From assembly GCF_009617575.1 (NCBI RefSeq), contig NZ_WIXJ01000002.1, positions 1 to 64,000 on the forward strand: a DNA stretch of 64,000 nucleotides. Reading direction: 5' to 3'. Positions 25,425-34,181 of the stretch are shown here, piece by piece. The notes beneath the pieces were generated by a model. It was not told the origin of the DNA. It saw only the letters and a program-made list of their open reading frames with translations, and ran no database searches. This stretch comes from Rhodocyclus gracilis. Its GTDB lineage: Bacteria; Pseudomonadota; Gammaproteobacteria; Burkholderiales; Rhodocyclaceae. How positions within the stretch are numbered: position 1 is the first letter of the stretch; each line of letters starts with the position of its first letter. A program made the position numbers and the translations under genes.

Positions 25425-26252
25425 ATGGCTGATACTTCCAACCAAATCAAGCACGTTATTTCTCCGCTCGCGCGTCAGACCCTGCAGGATGGCAGCCTCA
25501 CGCGTCCGGTCGCCGGGGTGCGCCCCATCCGTCTGCTGCCCTGGTTGCAGGTCGTCAAGATCGGCGGTCGCGTCATGGATCGCGGTGCCGAGGCGATCTT
25601 GCCGCTCGTCGCCGAGCTGCGCGCGCTTTTGCCCGAACACCGGCTGCTGATTCTCACGGGCGCCGGCATTCGCGCCCGGCATCTGTTCAGCGTCGGTCTC
25701 GATCTGGGTCTGCCGGTCGGCACGCTGGCGCCGCTCGCCGCCAGCGAAGCAGGGCAGAACGGCCATATCCTCGCCTCGCTGCTGGCGGCGGATGGTGTTT
25801 CTTACATCGAACATCCGACCATCGCCAATCAGCTGGCGGTGCATCTCGCGGCGGCGCGGGCGGTCGTTGGCAGCGCTTTCCCGCCGTATCACCACCACGA
25901 ATTCCCCGGCTCGCGCATTCCGCCGCACCGCGCCGACACGGGGGCCTTCCTCCTTGCCGATGCCTTTGGCGCCGCTGGCCTGACGATTGTCGAGGACGTC
26001 GACGGCGTCTACAGCGACGACCCGAATGGCGTGAATGGCGGAACGGCGCAGTTCTTCTCCGAAACGAGTGCGGCCGAACTGGCAAAGACCGATGGTTCGC
26101 TGCCTTTCGACCGCGCCCTGCTGGAGGTGATGGCCACCGCCCGTCACATCGAGCGGGTGCAGGTGGTCAACGGGCTGGTGCCGGGGCGGCTCACCGCCGC
26201 CTTGCGCGGCGAGCACGTCGGCACCTTCGTGCACACGGCGGCGCGCCGCTGA
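25425..26252 (+). CDS. mosA: Molybdenum storage protein alpha subunit
   Basis: 275 residues matching the A. vinelandii MoSto alpha chain ([60 protein letters not shown]). The His-rich YHHHEF segment lines the molybdate cluster sites. It is co-transcribed with mosB. No nitrogenase or mod transporter gene lies in the window, but this pair predicts that the organism uses nitrogenase or another high-Mo demand. A strong terminator ends the operon. Confidence 0.95.
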   Translation: MADTSNQIKHVISPLARQTLQDGSLTRPVAGVRPIRLLPWLQVVKIGGRVMDRGAEAILPLVAELRALLPEHRLLILTGAGIRARHLFSVGLDLGLPVGTLAPLAASEAGQNGHILASLLAADGVSYIEHPTIANQLAVHLAAARAVVGSAFPPYHHHEFPGSRIPPHRADTGAFLLADAFGAAGLTIVEDVDGVYSDDPNGVNGGTAQFFSETSAAELAKTDGSLPFDRALLEVMATARHIERVQVVNGLVPGRLTAALRGEHVGTFVHTAARR

Positions 26253-26307
26253 GCTAAGTCGCCAGCCCCTCCTGGCGCGGTCTGCCGTTCAGGCTGCGCC
26301 AAAAGTA

Positions 26308-26354
26308 GTCCGGCCCCCGGCGCGCGTAGTGGCGCCGGGGGCCGGACTTTTTTT
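26308..26354 (+). terminator. Strong terminator after mosBA
   Basis: Perfect 16-base arms, 26308-26323 (GTCCGGCCCCCGGCGC) and 26332-26347, with an eight-base loop followed by seven T. It also separates the convergent PLP-enzyme gene. Confidence 0.9.
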
Positions 26355-26433
26355 GCGGTGCTTGGCGTGTGTCGGCGGATTCTGCCGGGGGCCGGGATGC
26401 TGGGCGATCGGCTAGCGGGCGGCCCAGCCCAGC

Positions 26434-27669
26434 CTAGGCGCCGATGGCGGCCAGCGCGCCGGCGAGATCGCGGCGTAGATCGCCGACGTCTTCGACGCCG
26501 ATCGACAGGCGCAGCAGCGAGTCGCCGATACCGATGGCGGCGCGCAGCTCGGGCGGAATGCTGGCGTGCGTCATGATCGCCGGGTGCTCGATCAGGCTTT
26601 CCACACCGCCCAGACTCTCGGCCAGTGTGAAAACGCGGCACTGCTCGAGCATGCGCAGCGTGCCGGCGAGGTCGGTGGCGAGTTCGAGAGTGATCATGCC
26701 GCCGAAGCCGCTCATCTGCCTGCGCGCCAGTTCATGTTGCGGGTGCGAGGGCAGGCCGGGGTAGATGACCTTGGCAACGCCGGGTTGCTGCTCCAGCCAG
26801 GCGGCGAGTTCGAGGGCATTGGTGCAGTGGCGCTCCATGCGAAGCGCCAGCGTCTTGACGCCGCGCAACGCGAGATAGCTGTCGAAGGGGCTGGCGATGG
26901 CGCCGAGCGCGTTGTGCAGGAAGGCCAGCCGTTCGCGCCAGGCGGCCTGACGCGGCTCGCCACCGACGACGGCAACGCCGCCGATGATGTCCGAGTGGCC
27001 GTTCAGGTACTTCGTCGTCGAGTGCATGACGATATCGAAGCCGAATTCCAGTGGGCGTTGCAGGGCCGGGCTGGCAAACGTGTTGTCGGCGACGGTGATG
27101 ATGCCGCGCTCGCGGCAGATGTCTGCCAGCGCCTTGAGGTCGGCCAGCCGCAGCAAGGGGTTGGTCGGCGTTTCGACCCACAGCATGCGCGTATTGGGGC
27201 GGATGGCGGCGGCCAGCGCGGCCGGATCGGCGAGATCGACGAAGCTGAAGTCGAGTCCGGCGCTCTGCCGGCGTACGCGCTCGAACATGCGGTAGGTGCC
27301 GCCGTAGAGGTCGTCGCCGGCGATGATGTGGCTGCCGGTGTCGCAGAGTTCGAGCAGGGTGGCGATGGCGGCGAGCCCCGAGGCGAAGGCGAAGCCTTGC
27401 GCGCCGCCTTCCAGATCGGCCACACAGCGCTCGAAGGCCCAGCGGGTCGGGTTTTGCGAGCGACCGTAGTCGAGCCCGCCGTGCACGCCGGGGCTGTGTT
27501 GCACAAAGGTCGAGTTGGCGTAGATCGGCGTCACCACGGCGCCCGTTGCCGGGTCGGCAAACTGGCCGGCGTGGATGACGCGGGTGGCGAAAGCGAGATC
27601 GGCCGGTTTGGCCGCCGCAGCGGCGTTGGCGTGGTCGAGGTAGTTGAAGTGTTTAAGGTCTTGGCTCAT
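26434..27669 (-). CDS. Cystathionine gamma-synthase / beta-lyase family enzyme
   Basis: 411 residues. N-terminal TRVIHAGQFADPATGAVVTP, DYGRSQNPTR, FASGLAAIATLLEL and the PLP lysine in IVMHSTTKYLNGHSDIIGG (near residue 222) place it in the MetB/MetC subgroup. The reaction would be transfer of cysteine to an activated homoserine or cleavage of cystathionine. The SLGGVESLIEHPAIMTH segment is typical of cystathionine synthases and lyases. MetB versus MetC cannot be decided by eye. Confidence 0.87.
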   Translation of the reverse strand: MSQDLKHFNYLDHANAAAAAKPADLAFATRVIHAGQFADPATGAVVTPIYANSTFVQHSPGVHGGLDYGRSQNPTRWAFERCVADLEGGAQGFAFASGLAAIATLLELCDTGSHIIAGDDLYGGTYRMFERVRRQSAGLDFSFVDLADPAALAAAIRPNTRMLWVETPTNPLLRLADLKALADICRERGIITVADNTFASPALQRPLEFGFDIVMHSTTKYLNGHSDIIGGVAVVGGEPRQAAWRERLAFLHNALGAIASPFDSYLALRGVKTLALRMERHCTNALELAAWLEQQPGVAKVIYPGLPSHPQHELARRQMSGFGGMITLELATDLAGTLRMLEQCRVFTLAESLGGVESLIEHPAIMTHASIPPELRAAIGIGDSLLRLSIGVEDVGDLRRDLAGALAAIGA

Positions 27670-27821
27670 CGGCGATGGGTCTCTGCGGTGGACGCCCGGA
27701 CGGCGGTGTGGGCCGTTTGGGCAAAGGTCGTGGAAATCGGGGGAATGTTTGTGTTCGGAGCGGGTGGCAGCAGGAAAGAACAGGGCGGAGAAGACGGATA
27801 GGGCGGATGGGCGGCGCGTTT

Positions 27822-28634
27822 TCAGGGCAGCAGAAAGCCGCGCAGGCTATCGAGAACGGCGTCGGGTGCTTCGGCCATCAGGGAATGGCCGGCGCCAGCG
27901 ATGGTCGATAGCCCGGCTGTCGGCAACAGGCTTTGCAGGGCGAGGGTGGCGCGCAACGGCGTCATGCGATCGGCGCTGCCGGCGACGATGTGGATGGCCG
28001 CGTCGATCTGCGCCAATGCGGCGGCGTCAGGCGCGTAGCGCCGGCACGCGTCGAGCCCGGCGAGCAGCACGCCGGGGCGCTGGCGGGCCATCAACTGCCG
28101 GTTGCTGCCGAGCAGCCAGACGCCCGGCACGGTGTTGCCACCCAGCAGGCCGCGTGGCGAATGCGACCAGTCGTTGATCATCTGCCAGGCCGTCGCCTCG
28201 TCGTCGCGTGCCGCTGCGAGCAGCCCGTCGGCGACCGGCATTGGCACCGAGCACCCCAACAGCGCGAGGTGGCTGACGCGCGAGGGGGCGGCCCGCGCGG
28301 CGACGTCGAGGGCGATCAGCGATCCCATGCTGTGGCCGACGAGCGCGGCACGCTGGATATTCGCCGCATCGAGCAGCGCGACGATCCAGTCGGCGGCCTC
28401 TTCAATGCTGGCCAGCGGCGTGCCCGCGCTGCGGCCATGCCCCGGCAGATCGGGTACAAGGACGCGAAAGCCGTGGTGCGCGAACCAGCGGCTTTGCAGC
28501 GTCCAGCCACTGTGATCCTGCCCGGCGCCGTGGATGAATACAACAGCCGGCCTGGCTGAATCAGCGTCGGTGGCGACGGCCGCGACGCCGCCGGTATAGG
28601 CGTAGGCGGTCTGATTGGCGATGAGCAGATTCAT
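27822..28634 (-). CDS. Alpha/beta hydrolase
   Basis: 270 residues with FIHGAGQDHSGW (oxyanion region), the nucleophile elbow GHSMGS near residue 100, a GSADRMTPL acid loop and GAGHSLMAEAP carrying the catalytic His. This is a complete Ser-Asp-His triad of the esterase/lipase type. Its start overlaps the stop of the upstream PLP sulfhydrylase gene (ATGA), so both form an operon. It might hydrolyse a homoserine ester or thioester, but the substrate is unknown. Confidence 0.85.
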   Translation of the reverse strand: MNLLIANQTAYAYTGGVAAVATDADSARPAVVFIHGAGQDHSGWTLQSRWFAHHGFRVLVPDLPGHGRSAGTPLASIEEAADWIVALLDAANIQRAALVGHSMGSLIALDVAARAAPSRVSHLALLGCSVPMPVADGLLAAARDDEATAWQMINDWSHSPRGLLGGNTVPGVWLLGSNRQLMARQRPGVLLAGLDACRRYAPDAAALAQIDAAIHIVAGSADRMTPLRATLALQSLLPTAGLSTIAGAGHSLMAEAPDAVLDSLRGFLLP

Positions 28635-29992
28635 GCCGCCGCTCCTGTCGCCGGGGCGCTCGGCGCGGGCGTGCTCCCCACGCTGACTTTGCCTGCCGCC
28701 GCGAGGCCGCGCGCGAGGTCGGCGAGCAGGTCGTCGGCGTCTTCGAGGCCGACCGACAGACGAATGGTGCCGGGCGCGATGCCGGCGGCCGCGAGTGCCG
28801 CGTCGGACATGCGGAAATGCGTGGTCGAGGCCGGGTGGATGACCAGCGATTTGGCGTCGCCGACATTGGCGAGATGCGAAAAGACCTTCAGCGCCTCGAT
28901 GAAGGCGCGACCGCGCTGTCGTCCGAGTTCGCGGTCGCCTGCCAGCGAGAAGCTGATCACCGAGCCGGCACCTCGTGGCAGAAGCTGCTGAGCCACGGCA
29001 TGGTCAGGGTGATCCGGGCATTCGGGATGGACAATGCGGCTGATGGGCGCGCCGGCGTCGCGCCGTTGGGCGAGGAAATCCAGCACCCGCCGCGCGTTTT
29101 CCGCATGCCGCGCCATGCGCAGCGGCAGCGTCTCGACACCCTGCATGAGTTGAAAGGCCGACAGCGGCGACAGACAGGCGCCGAAGTCGCGCAGCCCCTC
29201 GCGGCGGGCGCGCAGCAAGAAGGCGGCTACGCTCGATTCCTCGGCAAACACCATGTCGTGAAAGCCGGGGTAGGGCGCGGTCAGGGTCGGGAAATGCCCG
29301 GCATGCGCCGTCCAGTCAAAGCGTCCGCCATCGACCAGCAGGCCGCCGACGACGGTGCCGTGACCGCCGAGGAACTTGGTTGCCGAATGCACGATGAGGT
29401 CGGCGCCGTGCTCGAAGGGGCGCAGCAGCCAGGGCGTCGTCAGCGTCGAATCGACCAGCAGCGGCACGCCGTGCTCGTGCGCGATCTGCGATACGGCGGG
29501 GATGTTAAGGACGTCGAGGCCGGGGTTGCCGAGCGTCTCGCCGAAGAAGAGTCGCGTGTTCGGGCGCACCGCCGAACGCCAGGCGTCGAGGTTTCGCGGA
29601 TCGACAAAAGTTGTTTCTATGCCGAATCTTGGCAGCGTGTATTCAAGTAAGTTGTGCGATCCGCCGTAGAGCGAACGCGAGGCGACGATGTGGCTGCCGG
29701 CGCCCATCAGGGTAACGATGGCCAGATGCAGGGCGGCCTGTCCGGACGCGACGGCAATGGCGCCGACACCGCCTTCGAGCGCGGCGATGCGCTCTTCCAG
29801 CGCGGCGGTTGTCGGGTTGGAAATGCGCGAGTAGACGTGGCCGGCGCGTTCCATGTTGAAGCGCGCAGCGGCCTGCTCGGCGTCCTTGAAGACGAAGGAG
29901 GTGGAGAGGTAGATCGGTTGCGCACGCGCGCCAAACTCACTATCGGGCGTTTGCCCGGCATGCAGGGTCAGGGTGTCGAACTGATAACTCAT
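28631..29992 (-). CDS. O-acetylhomoserine sulfhydrylase-like PLP enzyme
   Basis: 453 residues from ATG 29992. It carries the MetY pattern: TLHAGQTPDSEFGARAQPIY, YSRISNPTTAALEERIAALE, SLYGGSHNLLEYTLPRFGI, and the PLP lysine in IVHSATKFLGGHGTVVGG. The C-terminus has an extra Ala/Pro-rich tail (about 25 residues) absent from usual MetY. It is expected to make homocysteine or methionine from O-acetylhomoserine and sulfide or methanethiol. It is the first gene of an operon with an alpha/beta hydrolase. Confidence 0.87.
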   Translation of the reverse strand: MSYQFDTLTLHAGQTPDSEFGARAQPIYLSTSFVFKDAEQAAARFNMERAGHVYSRISNPTTAALEERIAALEGGVGAIAVASGQAALHLAIVTLMGAGSHIVASRSLYGGSHNLLEYTLPRFGIETTFVDPRNLDAWRSAVRPNTRLFFGETLGNPGLDVLNIPAVSQIAHEHGVPLLVDSTLTTPWLLRPFEHGADLIVHSATKFLGGHGTVVGGLLVDGGRFDWTAHAGHFPTLTAPYPGFHDMVFAEESSVAAFLLRARREGLRDFGACLSPLSAFQLMQGVETLPLRMARHAENARRVLDFLAQRRDAGAPISRIVHPECPDHPDHAVAQQLLPRGAGSVISFSLAGDRELGRQRGRAFIEALKVFSHLANVGDAKSLVIHPASTTHFRMSDAALAAAGIAPGTIRLSVGLEDADDLLADLARGLAAAGKVSVGSTPAPSAPATGAAA

Positions 29993-30439
29993 CGCGGACA
30001 GGGGCTCGGAAGGAGAAGCGGTGACGGAAAGAGGCAGAAAAACGGCGGAAAGGCTGGCAAAGACGGCGACGAGACAGCAACGGGAGCAAAGCGGCGTTCC
30101 CGGCTGACGGCGGTCGCTGCCAGAGCAGTTGGCGCGGCAGCTTACCGGCTTGCCGCGCGGCGTGCCATGACGCGTTTTTAGCTTGCTTATTCTGCCTTGC
30201 CCATCTGGGTGCCGCCGCCGGGGTATTCGCCGTCGCCGCACCGTTACGGCAGCCTCTTTCGACGCAGCCTGCGGGGCGTGACAGAGACGGGGCCGATGCA
30301 TATACGGCAGGCGAAATAGCTTAGCAGAACTGCATCGTTCGCCTGCCTGCGGTGCGCGACTAGGATCGTCGCCCATATCCCACGCCGTGCTTGTGGCACG
30401 GCGGCGCGCGTCCTCTCCGCACATTTCAAGGAGCCTGTC
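29993..30439. other. Divergent regulatory region between PLP sulfhydrylase and ligase genes
   Basis: 447 bases without a gene. The leftward leader (about 30220-29993) folds into GC-rich stems such as GCGGCA/TGCCGC and contains the minus-strand string GTCAGCCGGGAACGCCGC, faintly like the 3' box of cobalamin riboswitches. The rightward gene has a clear AAGGAG site at 30429-30434. No firm promoter is called. Confidence 0.4.
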
Positions 30440-31921
30440 ATGGCGACTGCCTCGTTTGCTACCCCCCGCGTTGCTCCTCTGGCCGAGCGCCAGGCCGCGC
30501 TGCTTTCTTCGTCGCCCGCCTCGCTCGAGCCCGCGCCTGCTGCTCCGCTTCTCGCTACGCCCTTGTCTGCCTCGCCGGCGGCGCGGCGCAGTTCGCCGGA
30601 TTCGCGTTTCTGGAACGCGGCGCTGGAGACCCAATCGCGCGCCGACTGGGAGCGTCTGAAGCTCGCTTCCTTGCAGGCGCATTTGCAGCACGCGTATTTC
30701 GGCTCACCGTACTACCGTGCGGCCTGGTACGCGGCGGGCGTGCATCCGTCGCAGTTGAAGACGCTCGACGATTTGCGGCGCTTTCCGTTCATTAACAAGA
30801 AAATCGTCCGCGACCGGCAGTTGGCGGCGCTACCCTTGGGCGACCTCTGCGCGGTGCCGGAGCGCGACATCGTCTACATCTCGGCGTCCAGCGGTTCGAC
30901 GGGCGTGCCGACGGCGTCGCCGTTCACCCAGCAGGATTTTGACGACTGGATCGACTACGAGGCGCGGCAGTTTTGGTCGTCCGGCTTGCGCCCGGAGGAT
31001 CGCTACGCGCATTCGCTGAATTTTTCGCTCTTCGTCGGCGGCCCATGCGTGCTTGGCGCGCAGAAGCTGGGCGCTTTGTCGATCCACGCCGGTACCTTGC
31101 CGTCGGAGCGTCTGCTGACGGTTCTGCGCCAATTCTCCGTCACGGCGATCTGGACGACGCCTTCGTACGCCTGGTATCTCGGCGAGACGGCGATCAAGCA
31201 GGGGATCGACCCGGCGCGTGATCTCTCCGTGCGGCGCATTTTCGTCGCCGGCGAGCCGGGCGGTTCGATTCCCGAAACTCGCCAGCGCATCGAAGCGCTG
31301 TGGGGCGCTTCGGTCTACGACTACTACGGTCTCTCCGACATCTTTGGTTCCTGCGCCGGCATGTGCGAAGAGAAAAACGGTCTGCACTGGGCCGAGGATC
31401 ACATTCACGTCGAAGTGCTCGACCCGGAGAGCGGCGAGCCGGTGGCGGAGGGCGAGCGCGGCGAAATGGTGCTGACGACGCTGAAGAAATCCGCGCGGCC
31501 GATGATCCGCTTCCGCACTGGCGACATCGTCTCGGTGACGACGGAGCCCTGCGCCTGCGGTCGTACCTCGATGCGCCTGCTCGGCGTGCATGGCCGGCTC
31601 GACGACATGCTGATCATCAAGGGCGTGAACATCTTCCCGAGCGACGTTGAATCGATCGCGCGCAAGGACAAGCAGTTGACCGGCGAATACAAGCTGATCG
31701 TCCGCCGCGTCGCGCATCTCGATGAACTGACGGTGCAGATCGAGCGTGTCAGCGCCGATGCGTCGGTCGATGCCGAACTGGCGGGGCGCTTTGCACACCA
31801 CCTCAAGTCGGTGACGGGCGTTTCGGCGAAGATCGAAGTCTTGCCGCCCGATACGCTGCCGCGCGAGACGCACAAGGCCAAGCGCGTCGACGATCAGCGC
31901 AACAACGTCTGGGGAAAATAG
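30440..31921 (+). CDS. Phenylacetate-CoA ligase-like AMP-forming ligase
   Basis: 493 residues. After a low-complexity Ala/Pro-rich N-terminus (about 50 residues, unusual for the family) the PaaK architecture is complete. It has YISASSGSTGVPT (phosphate loop near residue 153), YDYYGLSDIFG, MIRFRTGDIVSV and a C-terminal lid with GRLDDMLIIKGVNIFPSDVE. It activates an aryl or related carboxylate to its CoA thioester through an acyl-AMP. No catabolic genes adjoin it, so the substrate is unknown. Confidence 0.85.
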   Translation: MATASFATPRVAPLAERQAALLSSSPASLEPAPAAPLLATPLSASPAARRSSPDSRFWNAALETQSRADWERLKLASLQAHLQHAYFGSPYYRAAWYAAGVHPSQLKTLDDLRRFPFINKKIVRDRQLAALPLGDLCAVPERDIVYISASSGSTGVPTASPFTQQDFDDWIDYEARQFWSSGLRPEDRYAHSLNFSLFVGGPCVLGAQKLGALSIHAGTLPSERLLTVLRQFSVTAIWTTPSYAWYLGETAIKQGIDPARDLSVRRIFVAGEPGGSIPETRQRIEALWGASVYDYYGLSDIFGSCAGMCEEKNGLHWAEDHIHVEVLDPESGEPVAEGERGEMVLTTLKKSARPMIRFRTGDIVSVTTEPCACGRTSMRLLGVHGRLDDMLIIKGVNIFPSDVESIARKDKQLTGEYKLIVRRVAHLDELTVQIERVSADASVDAELAGRFAHHLKSVTGVSAKIEVLPPDTLPRETHKAKRVDDQRNNVWGK

Positions 31922-31923
31922 TT

Positions 31924-31957
31924 TTTATAAAACGTGAGGTTGTTGGCGTTTTATAAA
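31924..31957. terminator. Inverted repeat between convergent genes
   Basis: TTTATAAAACG (31924-31934) and CGTTTTATAAA (31947-31957) are perfect 11-base arms with a 12-base loop. It lies between the PaaK-like and corA genes and may end both transcripts, although the stem is AT-rich. Confidence 0.5.
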
Positions 31958-31971
31958 GTGATACATCAAGG

Positions 31972-32937
31972 TCAAAGCCAGCCAGCGCGCTTGAATCGGT
32001 AGTAGAGAAAGCCGCAGGTGCTGGCGATGACCGCCAGCGCTGCGGGGTAGCCGTACTCCCATTGCAGTTCGGGCATGTGGGTGAAATTCATGCCCCAGAT
32101 GCCGGCGAAGGCGGTGGCCGCGGCGAAGATCCCGGCCCAGGCGGCGAGGCGCTTGTTAACCTCGTTCTCTTCGATGGTGACGAGGGAGAGATTGACCTGG
32201 ATGGCCGTGCTGATGGTGTCGCGGATGGCGTCGACCGAGCCATTGATGCGGTACAGGTGATCGACGACGTCGCGGAAATAGGTCTGTGTTTCGGCGCACA
32301 GATGATGGATGCGGCCGCTGGTGAGCTTGCCGGCGGCTTCCATCAGCGGCGCGACGGCGTGTTTGAGCGTCGTCACCTTGCGCTTGAGTTCGTAGAGACG
32401 TTCGATGTTCGAGCGCGCCGCGCCCTTGGCGAAGATCTGCTCTTCGACGCGTTCGAGTTCGGACTCCAGCGCGTCGATGACTGGAAAGTAGCGATCCACC
32501 ACCGCGTCGAGCAGGGCATAGAGCACGAAGCCGGAGCCGTGGCGCAGCAGCTCCGGCTCGCGCTCACAGCGTTCGCGCACGCCGAGAAAGCCATGTCGGC
32601 TGCGGTTCCGCACCGAGAGCACGTAGTTTTTGCCGACGAAGACGTTGACCTCGCCAACGTTGAGTTCCTCGCCGTCGAGTTCGACGAGGTGCATGACGGC
32701 AAACAGCGATTCGCCGTATTCCTCGATCTTTGGCCGCTGATGGCCATGGCTGGCGTCTTCCACGGCCAGTTCGTGCAGGCCGAATTCGGCCTGCATTTCC
32801 GCCAGTTCGGCATCGCTGGCGTCGCGCAGGGCCACCCAGACAAAACAGTCCGGACGACTGACGAAATCGCTGATAGCAGAGATCGGGATGTCGTTGAGCT
32901 TGGCGCCTTCCTGATAGGTGGAGCAGTTGATCAACAT
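31972..32937 (-). CDS. corA: CorA-family magnesium/cobalt channel
   Basis: 321 residues from ATG 32937; a poly-C tract lies just upstream. A long cytosolic helical domain precedes two C-terminal membrane helices. The signature GMNFTHMPEL follows the first helix (AAATAFAGIWGMNF). CorA forms pentameric channels for Mg2+ uptake. No metabolic partner is adjacent. Confidence 0.93.
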   Translation of the reverse strand: MLINCSTYQEGAKLNDIPISAISDFVSRPDCFVWVALRDASDAELAEMQAEFGLHELAVEDASHGHQRPKIEEYGESLFAVMHLVELDGEELNVGEVNVFVGKNYVLSVRNRSRHGFLGVRERCEREPELLRHGSGFVLYALLDAVVDRYFPVIDALESELERVEEQIFAKGAARSNIERLYELKRKVTTLKHAVAPLMEAAGKLTSGRIHHLCAETQTYFRDVVDHLYRINGSVDAIRDTISTAIQVNLSLVTIEENEVNKRLAAWAGIFAAATAFAGIWGMNFTHMPELQWEYGYPAALAVIASTCGFLYYRFKRAGWL

Positions 32938-33126
32938 TTGGGGGGGGGATTCTCCGGCGGAGTGGCTGACTTGGCGGGCGTGGCAGTCGGTGTTGGCCGA
33001 CAAAATCTCCAACAGCGTGCCCGGCAGCGGTGCATCCGCAGGCACCGCCGCCGTTGACCGCTCGCACTCTAGCCGAAAACCCGTCCTGCGGATAAGCCGC
33101 TACGCACGCATCACTAACGCGCGCCG

Positions 33127-33999
33127 TCAGGCGGCATTCAGCCGGAAGGCGTGCGACGGCGCTGCGTTGGAGGCAGCGCCGGCATCGAGTCCGCCGCGCA
33201 GCGCGGCGGCCCGTTCCGGCAGGGGCGGTGCCTGCACGAGATCGACATCGCCCCAATAATCCGTTCCCGCATGCTCAGCCAGACCGCTGGCGTCGATGAG
33301 CAGACGCGCCTCCAGCGTGCGCAGCGGCGCAATCAGCGCGCCGAGCGGATGGCCGGAAGCCAGCAAAGGGCGGTCGAGACGGATGATCTGCGGCGCCAGA
33401 TCGCGCAGCAGGGCGAGATGGGCACGGTTTTGGGCGATGCCGCGCACGGCGATGCCGTAGCCGCGTGCACGATAGTCGGTCAGCGCGCGGATGAGGTGCG
33501 CGCGTTGCGCGGGATCGGCCTCATCGACGGGCGAGATATCGAGTTCGAGGGTGATCTGCTTTGGCAGCAGGCCGCACGGGCGCAGGATTTCTTCAAAGGC
33601 CAGCCCGTGATCGCTGGCGACCCCGAAAATATGGCGCGGGTGAACATCCAGCAGCAGGTTGCCGCGCAGGCGTTGCTTGAGGAAATTGAGGGCGTGCAGG
33701 GTACGCACCTGGCGGTCGAGCTGGATGAACTCCTCGTCGCTGCCGGGGAGCACGAAGACGGCGTCTGGAGCGACCGGGCGCTGCGAGACGAGGCCGCTGA
33801 CGCGCAGCGAGGCGGCGTGGCCGTGTGCGCTGCCGCTGCGGGTTTCGACGATGGGCAGGAAGATCGATTCGAGGCACAGATCGGCGAAATGGAGCTGCAC
33901 ATCCCCGTGTTCGGTCGCCACGAAAGGTGCCGGCGCGCGCAGGGCGTCGCGGGCGGCATTACGGGCGTTGAGGTGGCGCACCAGATCGGCAAGTGGCAT
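33127..33999 (-). CDS. Degenerate EAL-domain protein
   Basis: 290 residues from ATG 33999. It is alignable with the active EAL protein at 41752: FLPIVETRSGSAHGHAASLR stands where AFQPIVDARSGAIRGHEALL occurs, LLLDVHPRHIFG matches LFLNVHPHHLLS, and RLDRPLL matches KLDRSLI. The catalytic EAL glutamate, the DDFG aspartates and the lysine are replaced, so it should not hydrolyse c-di-GMP. It may bind the nucleotide or act as a regulator. Confidence 0.75.
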   Translation of the reverse strand: MPLADLVRHLNARNAARDALRAPAPFVATEHGDVQLHFADLCLESIFLPIVETRSGSAHGHAASLRVSGLVSQRPVAPDAVFVLPGSDEEFIQLDRQVRTLHALNFLKQRLRGNLLLDVHPRHIFGVASDHGLAFEEILRPCGLLPKQITLELDISPVDEADPAQRAHLIRALTDYRARGYGIAVRGIAQNRAHLALLRDLAPQIIRLDRPLLASGHPLGALIAPLRTLEARLLIDASGLAEHAGTDYWGDVDLVQAPPLPERAAALRGGLDAGAASNAAPSHAFRLNAA

Positions 34000-34123
34000 G
34001 ACGTTTTCTCCGAAGACAGGGCAGCGCCCCGGAGGCGAACGATACCGCCATGCGCGATGGCGGGCTAAGACTTTATGACGATTTATATAGCGGCGGAACG
34101 CATATTGGCGGGTGTGCGGGCGT

Positions 34124-34163
34124 AAAAAACCGGGAGTCCATGGGCCTGCCATGCGACTCCCGG
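34124..34163 (-). terminator. Terminator of metY-like gene
   Basis: On the minus strand CCGGGAGTC (34163-34155) pairs with GACTCCCGG (34138-34130), followed by six T (34129-34124). Confidence 0.8.
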
Positions 34164-34181
34164 CCGTTGGCGACACCTCGT

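Noticed and set aside
29993-30200. SAM-II riboswitch from the string GCAAGCTAAAAA on the minus strand
   Set aside because: The flanking pseudoknot partners are not present; only a short chance match.
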